Source of the DNA: an uncultured Elusimicrobia bacterium
Lineage (GTDB): Bacteria > Elusimicrobiota > Endomicrobiia > Endomicrobiales > CAIRNS01
Length of the DNA: 64,000 nt
NCBI GenBank assembly: GCA_903880015.1
Contig: CAIRNS010000027.1
Span: 1-64,000, forward strand
Direction: 5' to 3'
Shown: positions 43,900 through 53,300 of the stretch, one piece after another
Layout: each line of letters opens with the position of its first letter
Numbering within the stretch: the stretch's first letter is position 1
Notes under the pieces: model-generated
The model's input: only the letters and a program-made list of their open reading frames with translations
What the model was told of the DNA's origin: nothing
The model's database searches: none
Position numbers and translations under genes: made by a program

Positions 43900-44147
43900 T
43901 CCCAATTCCCCATTGGGCGTCAATGAGTCGAGGGATTTCCCGGGGGTGTCGCCGAGGACTGCCTGAGCCCCTCCTTGAGGGGCGAGTTCCGCATGCCCGG
44001 AAAATCCTGAGCGAATGCCCACCTGCGACTTCCACTATGTAGCTACATGGAGTCCCCGGAGGGGAGTGGTGCATTTTCTTTTGCAACTTTTCTTTCGGGT
44101 GAGCAAAGAAAAGTTAGTGGGGGTGCAGGGGGTGGAACCCCCGCGAC
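43900..44147 (+). repeat. Large structured dispersed repeat, copy D (long type)
   Basis: Outer stem GGATTTCCCGGG (43933-43944) with CCCGGAAAATCC (43996-44007; one mismatch), inner stem GCCCCTC (43967-43973) with GAGGGGC (43977-43983), palindrome ATGTAGCTACAT (44037-44048), and the AACTTTTCTTT/AAAGAAAAGTT hairpin near 44,085-44,116. It occupies most of the 361-bp gap between rodA and yhcG. Confidence 0.85.
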
Positions 44148-44164
44148 TTTTCTGTTAAAAGATT

Positions 44165-44212
44165 AAACTACAACACCATATCCCCGATGGCACCCTCGGG
44201 GATGACAGATTA
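44165..44212. repeat. Hairpin repeat downstream of rodA
   Basis: ATATCCCCGATGGCACCCTCG with GGGATGACAG minus one base at the edges, a compact ATCCCCGA/TCGGGGAT hairpin placed just after the rodA stop. Confidence 0.6.
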
Positions 44213-44214
44213 AA

Positions 44215-45567
44215 CTAATGTGTAAAACGCCTAATGTGAATAGATAACAGCAACCCTATTCCCCAGAGGGATCCCACCATCGAACTCCCTCCGTAGGAGA
44301 GAAACGGCAACGGAAGCCCCGTGGCAGGCATCAGCCCCATAACCATCCCAATATTAATTACTGCATAAAACGCAAACATGGTTGCCAGTCCGGTTGCCAC
44401 AAGCGAACCATACCGATCGCGGGATTCCCGCGCTATCAGCATCGCCCGCCACACTAATAAGAAATAAAAGATAATCGTCATCTGGGCCCACAGATACCCA
44501 CCCTCCTCGCCATGCACCGCAAAGATGAAATCCGTATGCTGTTCCGGGAGAAACCCCAACTGCGACTGGGTGCCGGAAAAAAGCCCCTTGCCAAATATTT
44601 TTCCTGAACCGATGGCGATCTTCGACTGGATGATATTGTAGCCCGAACCCAGCGCGTCTATTTCAGGATTTAAAAAAACAATCAACCGTTTGCGCTGGTA
44701 TTCTTTTAGAGAATGTTCGACAACAAGCGATGAATAACTGCCGGCAACGATTATGCCCGTCAGCAGCAGGGGCAACAACCACGAAACATTAATCTTCAAC
44801 TGCCGCAGAAACCAGCACGCGGTAAACAAAAACGCCGTGATGCTCCCCAAGATAATTGAGGCATGCTTGAGATTACCAACCGCCGAGACAAGGTACTGCA
44901 GTCGGGGATGGAGGATCAGCAGGTCGGGCTGAAGGCGAAAGAATGTTGTCAGCAACGGTATTCCGACCGCGATTCCACCCATAATAATAGCCCCGCCTAT
45001 ATACAGCGGCTCTACCCCTGCGACAAACATCAGTACCAGCGTTACCGGAAAATAGGACAGCGTCGAGCCAAAATCAGGCTGCATCAAAATTAAAAGAACA
45101 TGCCCGCCCAGGAGCGCAAGGCCCGCGGCAAAGACGGAAAACTTCTTTGTGTCGCGCCACCGGCTGTCAAGAAATCCGGCGATGACCAGAATATAGAGCA
45201 GTTTGACGACCTCCACCGGCTGAAAAGAAAAATAGCCGAGATGGAACCATCCCTTCGTCCCGCGAACCGTGGACCCGCCTACCAGCACCGTCACCATCAC
45301 CACCAGCGAAATAATATAAATATACGGCAGCATCTGCCTGAAATACTGATAATTAAATCCCGTCAGAAAAATCATGCCGGCAACGCCGATGGCTATAGCC
45401 GCCGTCTGTGTGACCATAAATTTTTCCGGATGCCCCGAATGCAGGGTTGCCGAAAAGATGGTGATGAGCCCCGTACCAATCAAATAAAAAAGGGCCAAAA
45501 TCATAACCCAGTCAATATGGTCGGCGAACTTTTGTAGCAGCGTTTTTTCTTCGTGATCCTGTATCAT
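44215..45567 (-). CDS. rodA: RodA, SEDS-family peptidoglycan polymerase
   Basis: Glycosyltransferase of the elongasome in the inner membrane, partner of PBP2. About ten membrane segments; signatures include FQPVEVVKLLYILVIA, MQPDFGSTLSYFPVTLV with the catalytic Asp, SKIAIGSGKIFGKGLFSGTQ with LGFLPEQHTDFIFA, and the C-terminal GLPLPFLSYGGSSMV. 450 aa, longer than most RodA (about 370-410), mainly by an added hydrophobic stretch near 240-290. It overlaps mrdA by 4 bp. Confidence 0.95.
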   Translation of the reverse strand: MIQDHEEKTLLQKFADHIDWVMILALFYLIGTGLITIFSATLHSGHPEKFMVTQTAAIAIGVAGMIFLTGFNYQYFRQMLPYIYIISLVVMVTVLVGGSTVRGTKGWFHLGYFSFQPVEVVKLLYILVIAGFLDSRWRDTKKFSVFAAGLALLGGHVLLILMQPDFGSTLSYFPVTLVLMFVAGVEPLYIGGAIIMGGIAVGIPLLTTFFRLQPDLLILHPRLQYLVSAVGNLKHASIILGSITAFLFTACWFLRQLKINVSWLLPLLLTGIIVAGSYSSLVVEHSLKEYQRKRLIVFLNPEIDALGSGYNIIQSKIAIGSGKIFGKGLFSGTQSQLGFLPEQHTDFIFAVHGEEGGYLWAQMTIIFYFLLVWRAMLIARESRDRYGSLVATGLATMFAFYAVINIGMVMGLMPATGLPLPFLSYGGSSMVGSLWGIGLLLSIHIRRFTH

Positions 45568-47366
45568 GATTGCGTCCGGGAAACGCCGGCAACGGTTGCC
45601 GTGCTGAGCGTTCCTTCATAGTATGTTTCAAACATCCGCCGCGCGATCGGCACCGCGGCAGTGCCGCCGTGACCACCGTTTTCCACGATAACGGCTATAG
45701 CAAGGGCCGGATCAGCTACCGGGCCGTAACAGACAAACCAGGCATGGTCGTTGCCGTGCGGGTTCTGCGCCGTGCCGGTCTTTCCCGCAACCGGAAAGTT
45801 CGCAATAGCGCACCCGCGGCCGGTCCCGATCTTGACGACACCTTCAAGCGCACCCCGCAGAAGACGCCATGTTTTTTCTGAAAGCTCTATGGAACCGATA
45901 GCGGTTGATTCCGTCGTGGAAATCGTTTCCCCCTGTTCCGCCGAGACGGAGGAAACAATATACGGTTTATAAAATGTTCCGCCATTGGCTACTGCTGAAA
46001 TAGTCAGCGCCATCTGCAGCGGCGTCACCCATAAATAGCCCTGCCCGATCGCCATGTTGGCGGTATCGCCCTGCTGCCACCCTTCGCGCATCTTTTTGCG
46101 TTTCCACTCGATATCGGGGACCAGCCCTCTTTTTTCTGACGGAAGATCGATCCCCGTTTTTTCACCCAGATGGTACATTCGTGCATATTTTCCCAGCATC
46201 CCCACGCCCAGGCGCAGACCCAACTGATAAAAATAAACATTGCAGGAATTAATCAACGCCGGAATAAGCGTTATGGGACCGTGTCCGGTTTTCAACCAGC
46301 AGGCAAAGGTTTTGTTTCCCAGAACGAACTTGCCGGTACAATCAAAAGTTTCCGCAAGATTAATCTTATCTTCATTGACGGCAGCGGAAAAGGTAATAAT
46401 TTTAAAGGTCGATCCCGGCGCGTAGAGCCCCTGGGTCGCCCGGTTGAACAAGGGGAGATCTTTGCCCTTTAAATACTGCGAAAACTCATGCGTAAACGAG
46501 CGGTTGGGATCAAACCCCGGGGTGGACACCAGCGCGCGCACCGCGCCGGTACGGGGATCAAGCGCAACCACCGCGCCACGACCGGTAGGCGACTTCAGAA
46601 GCTCCTCGTATGCGACCTGCTGCAACCGCAGGTCGATCGTGGTGTGCACATTACTGCCCATCAATGGGACAAGGCGCTTGACCATCCGCGTCTGGTGGCC
46701 AAGCGCGTCTACTTCGATCTGCCAGCCGCCATCCTGTCCCCGTAGCACCGCATCATATTGTTTTTCAAGGCCGTTACGGCCGATCCAGTCCCCAGATTTA
46801 TATCCCTCATCTTCCAAATCTTCCAAATCATCGGTAGTCACTTCGTTTAAGTAACCGACCAGATGCGCGTTTGCCTCAGGCAGTTTATAATCACGCCGGG
46901 ATTCGTTGACTACCGATATCCCCGGAAGCACCAACCGCTGTTCCTGCAGGCGGAACATCTCGTCGCGGGTCAAGTCATTGGCAAGACGGACGGCCTGGCC
47001 ACTGCGCCATCCCCGGATAATCGCCGGACCAAGATCGCGTTTGAGAATAGCGTGCAGTTTTTCAACAATCGCTTTTGAAGAAGCTGCTCCCTGCGCGAAG
47101 GGATAAAAAAGCGCGACATACCCCGTTTTATTCCTGACCATCATATCGCCGCGGCAATCATATATCAACCCGCGCGCGGCCCGCTCAACGACAATATGCG
47201 TGCGTTGCTGCTCGGATTGATTGCGATAATAATTCCCGCGAATAACCTGTAAGTGGAAAAGCCGCAACGACAAGACAAGAAACAGCGCCGCAAACAGCAA
47301 GGTCATCAGCTGGTGGCGCTGGAGAAAATCTTCGTAATTAAGCCGGTTTTCCTGTTGCCAAACCAT
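45564..47366 (-). CDS. mrdA: Penicillin-binding protein 2 (elongation transpeptidase)
   Basis: Class B PBP that crosslinks sidewall peptidoglycan with RodA. One membrane helix at about 18-40 (LMTLLFAALFLVLSLRLFHL), a pedestal/dimerisation domain (about 45-220), and a transpeptidase domain with the SxxK motif in LYAPGSTFKII, SxN in NSCNVYFYQ, and KTG in FPVAGKTGTAQNP. 600 aa, normal. It sits between mreD and rodA in the order mreB-mreC-mreD-mrdA-rodA. Confidence 0.96.
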   Translation of the reverse strand: MVWQQENRLNYEDFLQRHQLMTLLFAALFLVLSLRLFHLQVIRGNYYRNQSEQQRTHIVVERAARGLIYDCRGDMMVRNKTGYVALFYPFAQGAASSKAIVEKLHAILKRDLGPAIIRGWRSGQAVRLANDLTRDEMFRLQEQRLVLPGISVVNESRRDYKLPEANAHLVGYLNEVTTDDLEDLEDEGYKSGDWIGRNGLEKQYDAVLRGQDGGWQIEVDALGHQTRMVKRLVPLMGSNVHTTIDLRLQQVAYEELLKSPTGRGAVVALDPRTGAVRALVSTPGFDPNRSFTHEFSQYLKGKDLPLFNRATQGLYAPGSTFKIITFSAAVNEDKINLAETFDCTGKFVLGNKTFACWLKTGHGPITLIPALINSCNVYFYQLGLRLGVGMLGKYARMYHLGEKTGIDLPSEKRGLVPDIEWKRKKMREGWQQGDTANMAIGQGYLWVTPLQMALTISAVANGGTFYKPYIVSSVSAEQGETISTTESTAIGSIELSEKTWRLLRGALEGVVKIGTGRGCAIANFPVAGKTGTAQNPHGNDHAWFVCYGPVADPALAIAVIVENGGHGGTAAVPIARRMFETYYEGTLSTATVAGVSRTQS

Positions 47367-47370
47367 TATG

Positions 47371-47862
47371 TTATGCCCGCTGTTCGGGAATCACGAGTGA
47401 CGCCGCGGCAAAGAAAAAGGGTGCGACCATCATGTTCAATAGCGGCTGCATCCATACAATATAATTCCACGACAGCACGTATTCCGTGGGACTAAACACC
47501 AGATACAGGCACCACATCCCGGCGGAAAACACCACGGAAGCAATGCCCGTAAGAACCATCTGCGTGATTACTTTCGATTCATCCATTTTGTGGCTTAGTT
47601 TGCCAATGAGAAAACCGATGCCCGTAAATAACAATGCGTGGCTCCCGAACAAATCGCCCGACAACACATCCCACGTAATACCCCAGGCAAATCCGAGCAA
47701 CTGTCCGCTGAGTGCCCCCTGTCTGAGGCTGATGTATATCAACGCAATCAGCGGAATATTCGGCGCCAGCCCGTAGAGGGCGAAATATTTCGTCCAGCTA
47801 AACTGGATGATAATAACGAAAAAAAACAGTAATCCGTTGATGATACTATTCATGCCTGTCAC
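47371..47862 (-). CDS. mreD: Rod shape-determining protein MreD
   Basis: A polytopic inner-membrane member of the elongasome. 163 aa with about five hydrophobic segments; LIALIYISLRQGALSGQLLG and GLLWD-like AWGITWDVLSGDLFGSHALL are the family's conserved region. It overlaps mreC by 17 bp and is followed 4 bp later by mrdA. Assignment rests mostly on position plus this pattern. Confidence 0.9.
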   Translation of the reverse strand: MTGMNSIINGLLFFFVIIIQFSWTKYFALYGLAPNIPLIALIYISLRQGALSGQLLGFAWGITWDVLSGDLFGSHALLFTGIGFLIGKLSHKMDESKVITQMVLTGIASVVFSAGMWCLYLVFSPTEYVLSWNYIVWMQPLLNMMVAPFFFAAASLVIPEQRA

Positions 47863-48685
47863 CGGTACGGGATGTCAATACCATCACTTCCCTCAGACGA
47901 TTGAAATTAACCAGCGGCCGCACGGCGGCAATTCGCAGCGTGTCGTTCTCGGAAAAAGTAATATCCCGGACATATCCAACGGTAATGCCTTCCGGGAACA
48001 CGGCGCTCAGGGGGCTGGTAACCACTTCATCGCCGATGGCGATTTTGCCTCCTGCCCTGAGATAATTCACCCGCAGCTCAGCGTTGTTCTGACCTTCCAG
48101 CAAACCGTCTTCACCTATCCCTTTTATCTGTACCGGCAAGGCGCACAGCGTGTTGGTAATCAACACCACCTTCGCCGAATGCGCGAAAATCTCCACCGCT
48201 CTACCCAGAACTGCCGGACGACTTCCGGCCCATACCAGCACGGGGGCGTCGATAGTTATCCCGTCTTCAGAGCCCTTGCTGATAACCACCCACTGAAACC
48301 AGCTTGCCGGTTCGCGGCTGACAATTCGCGCGGGAACATAGTTGCCCATTTTTGTCGGCGGGAAATTAACCAGCTGATGCAACCGCGCATTTTCATCTTT
48401 CATGCGCTGATAATCATGGTCAAGATAGACATAGCGCTGGAGATCTTTGACGAGCGAAAGATTGTCCTGATGAACGCGGAGGACCTCGTGCAGGGTTTGA
48501 GATATGTTGCGCGTTGATTCCAGCGCTTGTCCGGCAACAGCGGTCGTGGGGTTTAGCAGATAGAACAGGATGTTTTTGGCGAAACGGATGTAGACATTAA
48601 GATGGGTGGTCAGCAGAAACAGATTGATGACGGTCAGAACGACAAAAAGCAAATTCGTGCGGCGGGATGAAAATTCTTCGTTCAT
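47846..48685 (-). CDS. mreC: Rod shape-determining protein MreC
   Basis: Periplasmic scaffold that activates PBP2/RodA. A short cytoplasmic part, a membrane helix at about 9-30 (NLLFVVLTVINLFLLTTHLN), a coiled-coil (about 55-105) and two beta-barrel domains with VPARIVSREPASWFQWVVIS and GDEVVTSPLSAVFPEGITVG. 279 aa, typical. mreB is 46 bp upstream. Confidence 0.95.
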   Translation of the reverse strand: MNEEFSSRRTNLLFVVLTVINLFLLTTHLNVYIRFAKNILFYLLNPTTAVAGQALESTRNISQTLHEVLRVHQDNLSLVKDLQRYVYLDHDYQRMKDENARLHQLVNFPPTKMGNYVPARIVSREPASWFQWVVISKGSEDGITIDAPVLVWAGSRPAVLGRAVEIFAHSAKVVLITNTLCALPVQIKGIGEDGLLEGQNNAELRVNYLRAGGKIAIGDEVVTSPLSAVFPEGITVGYVRDITFSENDTLRIAAVRPLVNFNRLREVMVLTSRTGDRHE

Positions 48686-48731
48686 AAATCTCCCCGGGGA
48701 TTGTACCCGGAATGCGCGGAAAACCGGTGTG

Positions 48732-49763
48732 TTAAATCAGTTTTCTCTTTTTTGAGATACGAAGATTATCCAGCTCTTCCAAAAACTTTCCCGTTCCCCG
48801 CACAACGCAGGTCAGCGGATCCTCCGCAAGATTTACCGGCAGTTCGGTTTCCTGAGAAAGAAGCTCGGGGAATCCCCGCAGGAGCGAACCGCCGCCAGCC
48901 AAAACGATGCCACGGTCGACAAGGTCGGCCGAAAGTTCCGCTGGTGTTTCTTCCAGCGTCCCCTTAATGACTTCGATGATTGACTTGATGGGTTCAGACA
49001 ACGCCGAACGCACTTCTTCGGAGGTGATACTGACAGTTTTTGGCAGGCCGGTCACTTGATCGCGGCCCTTTACTTCAAGGCTGGTTTCTTCAGCCAGCGG
49101 AAACACGGATCCGATTTTAATCTTCACCACTTCGGCCGTGTTCTCGCCGATCATCAAATTATATTTCCGGCGGAAATATTGGACAATTGCTTCGTCCATT
49201 TCATCGCCGGCAATGTCGACGGATTTTGACACTACCATGCCGCCCAAAGAAATGACGGCAACTTCGGTAGTTCCTCCGCCGATATCAACGATCATATTAC
49301 CTTCCGGCTCCTGTATCGGGATATTAGCTCCGATTGCGGCAGCCATAGGTTCTTCAATAAGATGTACTTCGCGGGCACCGGCCTGTTCCGCCGATTCGCG
49401 CACCGCGCGCCGCTCAACTTCAGTAATACCGGAAGGGACGCCGATCACCACCCGGGGATGCACCAAGCTCCGCCGGTTATGAACTTTTTTTATAAAGTAG
49501 CGGATCATCCGCTCGGTCACTTCAAAATCAGCGATAACGCCGTTACGCAACGGACGAACGGCTATGATATTGGCGGGCGTTTTGCCCAGCATGCGTTTGG
49601 CTTCCATCCCAATGGCAAGAACACGTTTTGTGTCCCGCTCTATGGCAACCACGGACGGCTCGCGCAAGACAATGCCTTGCCCTTTAACATACACAAGCAC
49701 CGACGCTGTTCCCAGGTCGATGCCCATATCATTGGAAAATAAACTGAAAAAATAATTGAACAT
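48732..49763 (-). CDS. mreB: Rod shape-determining protein MreB
   Basis: Actin-like filament protein that organises sidewall synthesis. [20 protein letters not shown] is phosphate loop 1, [20 protein letters not shown] phosphate loop 2 and [20 protein letters not shown] the adenosine motif. An amphipathic N-terminal segment (MFNYFFSLF) fits membrane binding. 343 aa. First gene of the mreBCD-mrdA-rodA cluster. Confidence 0.97.
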   Translation of the reverse strand: MFNYFFSLFSNDMGIDLGTASVLVYVKGQGIVLREPSVVAIERDTKRVLAIGMEAKRMLGKTPANIIAVRPLRNGVIADFEVTERMIRYFIKKVHNRRSLVHPRVVIGVPSGITEVERRAVRESAEQAGAREVHLIEEPMAAAIGANIPIQEPEGNMIVDIGGGTTEVAVISLGGMVVSKSVDIAGDEMDEAIVQYFRRKYNLMIGENTAEVVKIKIGSVFPLAEETSLEVKGRDQVTGLPKTVSITSEEVRSALSEPIKSIIEVIKGTLEETPAELSADLVDRGIVLAGGGSLLRGFPELLSQETELPVNLAEDPLTCVVRGTGKFLEELDNLRISKKRKLI

Positions 49764-49817
49764 TTTTTTTATTCCCCTCTGCAGTGAAAAGAGGTGCGCA
49801 GAGAGAAGTTATCGGTA

Positions 49818-50171
49818 CTAACTAACGAGCTTTACCAACGCCATTTCAGCGCGGTCGCCGACACGGGTTCCCGTTTTATAAATCTGCGTATAGCCGCCGG
49901 TCCTCGTCTGATAGCGCGGTACCAGAACATCGAACATTTTTTTATAGACAATCTCGTCCTGTATCTCGCCCTTGATGGCGCGACGGGCATTGAGATCCGC
50001 CGGACGGGCTTTGGTAATCAATTTTTCGGCATAGCGAACCAGCTCTTTTGCTTTCGCCTGTGTGGTTTGTATTTTTTCATGCAGGAACAACGATGTCGCG
50101 AGATTCCGCAACAACGCCCGCTTGTGCGCGCTGGTACGACCCAGTTTTGATCCGTTAAGATTTTTAATCAT
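49818..50171 (-). CDS. rplQ: 50S ribosomal protein L17
   Basis: L17 lies near the exit tunnel. KLGRTSAHKRALLRNLATSL with FLHEKIQTTQAKAKELVRYAEKLI-type sequence, and the closing GYTQIYKTGTRVGDRAEMAL, are consensus. 117 aa. Its start overlaps the rpoA end by 8 bp. It closes the alpha operon. Confidence 0.97.
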   Translation of the reverse strand: MIKNLNGSKLGRTSAHKRALLRNLATSLFLHEKIQTTQAKAKELVRYAEKLITKARPADLNARRAIKGEIQDEIVYKKMFDVLVPRYQTRTGGYTQIYKTGTRVGDRAEMALVKLVS

Positions 50172-51129
50172 TGCCTGCTCCTTCAGTCATACCCAGAGAC
50201 AAACCCATCGCCGTCAGTTTTTCTACTATTTCAGTGACAGAGCGTTTGCCGCAGTTTTTATAGGTAATAATTTCTTCTTCGTTTTTTGTTACTAAATCAT
50301 TGACGGTTTCAAGTCCTGCCGCCAGCAAACAATTCATCGAGCGCACCGACAAGTCCAATATGCTTAACGGCTGATCGAGCAGTTCGTGATGTTTGGATTC
50401 ACCTACGGCGACCGTCGATGAAGTGGCAGGTTCTGCCTCGGGGCCGGTAAAAATTGTCAACGTGTTGCGCAGAATTTTCGCCGAGTACATCAGCGCATCC
50501 GCCGGTGAAACCGATCCGTCGGTCCATATTTCAACGATCAGTGAGTCGTAGTTGGTGATTTGTTCGACACGGGTGTTTTCCACTTCGTAATTAACTTTTG
50601 TGACCGGTGAAAAAAGTGCATCGAGCACAATGGTGTTCGCCGCATGTTTGCCCGCTTTGCCTTCTTCAGCCAGCACATACCCCTTGCCGCGGGTTACTTC
50701 CATTTCAATTTCCAGATCCGCGCCATGGTCCAGCGTGGCAATGATCTGCTCAGGATTAAGTATCTCAATATTTGAATTCGGCTCGATATTCTTGGCGGTC
50801 ACTTCTCCCTGGCGTTTAACTTTCAGGTAGATAGTTTCCGGACCCGCGGTAAACATTTTCAAGCGGATCTTTTTGAGGTTCAGAATGATGTTCGCCACAT
50901 CTTCTTTGACCCCTTTGATAACGGCAAATTCATGCAGTGCGCCTTTGACCCTAACGGCGCCAATGGCGGAACCTTCGAGGCTCGACAACAATATTCTCCG
51001 CAATGCATTGCCGATGGTATGCCCGTAGCCGCGTTCAAACGGCTCTGCGACAAATCTGCCGTACTGAGCCGTTGCCGTGCGTTCTTCCAGCGTCAATGTC
51101 CGTAGTTTTTCTAAATCTGGAGTTTTCAT
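50164..51129 (-). CDS. rpoA: RNA polymerase alpha subunit
   Basis: Alpha NTD (1-230) dimerises and nucleates core assembly: FVAEPFERGYGHTIGNALRR, ILLSSLEGSAIGAVRVKGAL, and LDALFSPVTKVNYEVENTRV. Alpha CTD (about 250-315) binds UP elements and activators: LDLSVRSMNCLLAAGLETVN, then YKNCGKRSVTEIVEKL. 321 aa, standard. AGGGTGTAGATA precedes ATG. rpsD lies 27 bp upstream. Confidence 0.98.
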   Translation of the reverse strand: MKTPDLEKLRTLTLEERTATAQYGRFVAEPFERGYGHTIGNALRRILLSSLEGSAIGAVRVKGALHEFAVIKGVKEDVANIILNLKKIRLKMFTAGPETIYLKVKRQGEVTAKNIEPNSNIEILNPEQIIATLDHGADLEIEMEVTRGKGYVLAEEGKAGKHAANTIVLDALFSPVTKVNYEVENTRVEQITNYDSLIVEIWTDGSVSPADALMYSAKILRNTLTIFTGPEAEPATSSTVAVGESKHHELLDQPLSILDLSVRSMNCLLAAGLETVNDLVTKNEEEIITYKNCGKRSVTEIVEKLTAMGLSLGMTEGAGND

Positions 51130-51156
51130 TATCTACACCCTCGCTTTTTAAAATTC

Positions 51157-51795
51157 TTATTTTGAATACAATTCAACGATCAACTGGCTGTCTATCGGAT
51201 GAGAGAACTCACTCACCGACGGCGTGGCAACCACTGTCCCGGATGCCGCCACTTTGTCAAACGACAACCATGACGGGAAACGGTTTGCCCGTTCAAGAGT
51301 CCGTTTGATGATCACGTTTTCTTTCATTTTTTCTTTTAACGCCACGACATCGCCCTGCTTAAGGGGATATCCCGGCAGGTTAACGCGTTTTCCGTTGACC
51401 AATATGTTGCCATGGCCGACGATTTGACGTGCTTGTTTGCGGGAAGACGCAACGCCTAAGCGATGCACTACATTGTCCAAGCGCATTTCAAGCAGACGCA
51501 GTAAATTTTCTCCGGTCAACCCTTTCATCCGGTCAGCCCGTTTGAAATAGTTGCTGAACTGCTCTTCCGTCAATCCATAGATCCGGCGTGCTTTCTGTTT
51601 TTCACGCAGATGACGCGCGTAATCGGAAACTTTAGCCCGGCCCATACGGCCGCGCTGTGCGCCATGCTGGCCCGGTATATTCTTACCGCGCTTTGAATCA
51701 AGCGTACACTTAGTTCCGCAGCGCTCGCCTTTTAAAAATAATTTTTCTTTTTCACGACGACAATGTTTACAAACAGATCCTAAATAGCGTGACAT
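51157..51795 (-). CDS. rpsD: 30S ribosomal protein S4
   Basis: S4 is a primary 16S binder and often the autogenous regulator of its operon. N-terminal zinc-type cysteines are present: SVCKHCRREKEKLFLKGERC then GTKC, the C+ form. The S4 domain is RLDNVVHRLGVASSRKQARQ and following VGHGNILVNGKRVNLPGYPL. 212 aa. AAAGGAG precedes ATG. Confidence 0.97.
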   Translation of the reverse strand: MSRYLGSVCKHCRREKEKLFLKGERCGTKCTLDSKRGKNIPGQHGAQRGRMGRAKVSDYARHLREKQKARRIYGLTEEQFSNYFKRADRMKGLTGENLLRLLEMRLDNVVHRLGVASSRKQARQIVGHGNILVNGKRVNLPGYPLKQGDVVALKEKMKENVIIKRTLERANRFPSWLSFDKVAASGTVVATPSVSEFSHPIDSQLIVELYSK

Positions 51796-51810
51796 ATATG
51801 TGTGCTCCTT

Positions 51811-52212
51811 TTAAACCCTGCGTGCTTTAGGGGGACGGCAGCCGTCATGCGGCACCGGCGTAATATCGCGAATCGAGGTAATGACAAGCCCGGCGCTTTG
51901 AAGACCGCGGATAGCCGTTTCACGGCCCGGTCCGGGACCATTGACCAAAACAACTACCTGCTTGACGCCGGCGTCAACGGCTTTTTTGGCTACATTGCCC
52001 GCCGTCATCTGTGCGGCAAAAGGGGTTCCTTTTTTGGTTCCCTTGAACCCGCTGCCGCCTGCGGAGGCCCAGCACACGGTATTGCCTTTCTCGTCAGTAA
52101 TAGAAATGATCGTATTGTTAAACGACGACTGTACATACGCTTTCGCTATCCCACCGACAAAGCGGACTCTTTTCTTGCTTGTTGGACTGCCTGCCTTTTT
52201 TACATCAGCCAT
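51811..52212 (-). CDS. rpsK: 30S ribosomal protein S11
   Basis: S11 forms part of the 30S platform. [59 protein letters not shown] and the closing [16 protein letters not shown] are near-consensus. 133 aa. AAAGGAG precedes the start. Position between rpsM and rpsD is standard. Confidence 0.98.
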   Translation of the reverse strand: MADVKKAGSPTSKKRVRFVGGIAKAYVQSSFNNTIISITDEKGNTVCWASAGGSGFKGTKKGTPFAAQMTAGNVAKKAVDAGVKQVVVLVNGPGPGRETAIRGLQSAGLVITSIRDITPVPHDGCRPPKARRV

Positions 52213-52310
52213 GCATCTGCTCCTTTAATATGACAATTCCTCGCAACTGAGTGCGTACCAACCGAAAACTTCTCCCTTTCACTGTGGGAGATTGTGGCGA
52301 ATCAATTCAA

Positions 52311-52712
52311 TTATTTTGCAGGTTTCGCTGCAGCCGCTTTGGCGGCACCTTTGCCGGCACCGACGGTTTTGCGTCTGCCGCGGCGTGTCCGGGCATTCGT
52401 CTTGGTTCTTTGTCCGCGCACCGGCAAGTTCCGGCGATGACGATAGCCGCGGTAACAACCGATATCCACCAACCGGCGGATATGCGCCTGAACTTCGCGC
52501 CGCAAATCACCCTCAACTTTAAGGTTTTTTGTAATGATAGTGTTGAGCTTGTTAACATCTTCTTCCGACAGATCTTTTACGCGCTTTGCCGGATCAATGG
52601 CAGCTTCATCAACGATACGGGCCGCAGTCGCGGGTCCGATGCCGTAAATATAACGCAACGCTATGTCCAGCCGTTTTGCTTTCGGTAATTCAATGCCAGC
52701 TACACGAGCCAT
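52311..52712 (-). CDS. rpsM: 30S ribosomal protein S13
   Basis: S13 in the 30S head contacts the 50S and P-site t[40 protein letters not shown], and [20 protein letters not shown] then TNARTRRG are consensus. The C-terminus has an Ala/Lys-rich extension ([13 protein letters not shown]), longer than in most species. 133 aa. A 98-bp gap separates it from rpsK. Confidence 0.97.
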   Translation of the reverse strand: MARVAGIELPKAKRLDIALRYIYGIGPATAARIVDEAAIDPAKRVKDLSEEDVNKLNTIITKNLKVEGDLRREVQAHIRRLVDIGCYRGYRHRRNLPVRGQRTKTNARTRRGRRKTVGAGKGAAKAAAAKPAK

Positions 52713-52749
52713 ACTTTAAACCTCCGTGTCTTCGCGATCTTTTTAGTGT

Positions 52750-52863
52750 TTATCCCTGACGCTGCTTGTGGCGCGGGTCTGAACAGGTTACCCGCGTAAC
52801 GCCTTTTCTCTTTACTATTTTACATTTCTGGCATATCGGCTTAACGGACGCCCGAACCTTCAT
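52750..52863 (-). CDS. rpmJ: 50S ribosomal protein L36
   Basis: A 37-residue ORF from ATG 52863 reads [20 protein letters not shown] and continues [17 protein letters not shown], an unmistakable L36 of the zinc-binding (C+) type with ligands Cys11, Cys14, Cys27 and His32. It is found by reading the minus strand between infA and rpsM, where it belongs. Confidence 0.97.
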   Translation of the reverse strand: MKVRASVKPICQKCKIVKRKGVTRVTCSDPRHKQRQG

Positions 52864-52934
52864 TGTTTGCCTCTTTTCTTAAGCTGCTTCGCCGAGCACT
52901 CACGATTGTCATTTCCCAATGCGCTATTTTCCTG

Positions 52935-53022
52935 CTTGTCATCCCCGAATGACTCTATCGGGGATATGGTGTTAACTAATAAGATTCCAAAACCGTATTC
53001 CCGATTACACCCTCGGGAATGA
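52935..53022. repeat. Hairpin repeat pair between infA and rpmJ
   Basis: ATCCCCGA...TCGGGGAT at 52941-52965 and ATTCCCGA...TCGGGAAT at 52997-53020. This is a well-preserved pair, placed inside the otherwise compact ribosomal operon. The 215-bp gap holds nothing else recognisable. Confidence 0.75.
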
Positions 53023-53078
53023 CCGCGGGAGGGGTCGGATACAACATCGTGCTTAACACAGACATTGCAGAAAAAATA

Positions 53079-53297
53079 TTATTTTTCTCTGTAGGTGATT
53101 CTGCCACGGGTCAGGTCGTAGGGAGATAATTCCACTTTCACCTTATCACCCGGCAAAATCTTAATATAATGCATACGCATTTTCCCACATATATGCGCCA
53201 AAACCTTGTGCCCACCGTCAATCTCAACCCGGAACATCGCGTTGGGCAAAGATTCCAATATTTTTCCGTCAACTAAAAGTTTTTCTTCTTTATTCAT
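53079..53297 (-). CDS. infA: Translation initiation factor IF-1
   Basis: OB-fold protein occupying the A site during initiation. [40 protein letters not shown] and [20 protein letters not shown] are consensus. 72 aa. It starts 3 bp after the map stop. No strong ribosome site, in line with coupling to map. Confidence 0.98.
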   Translation of the reverse strand: MNKEEKLLVDGKILESLPNAMFRVEIDGGHKVLAHICGKMRMHYIKILPGDKVKVELSPYDLTRGRITYREK

Positions 53298-53300
53298 AGA

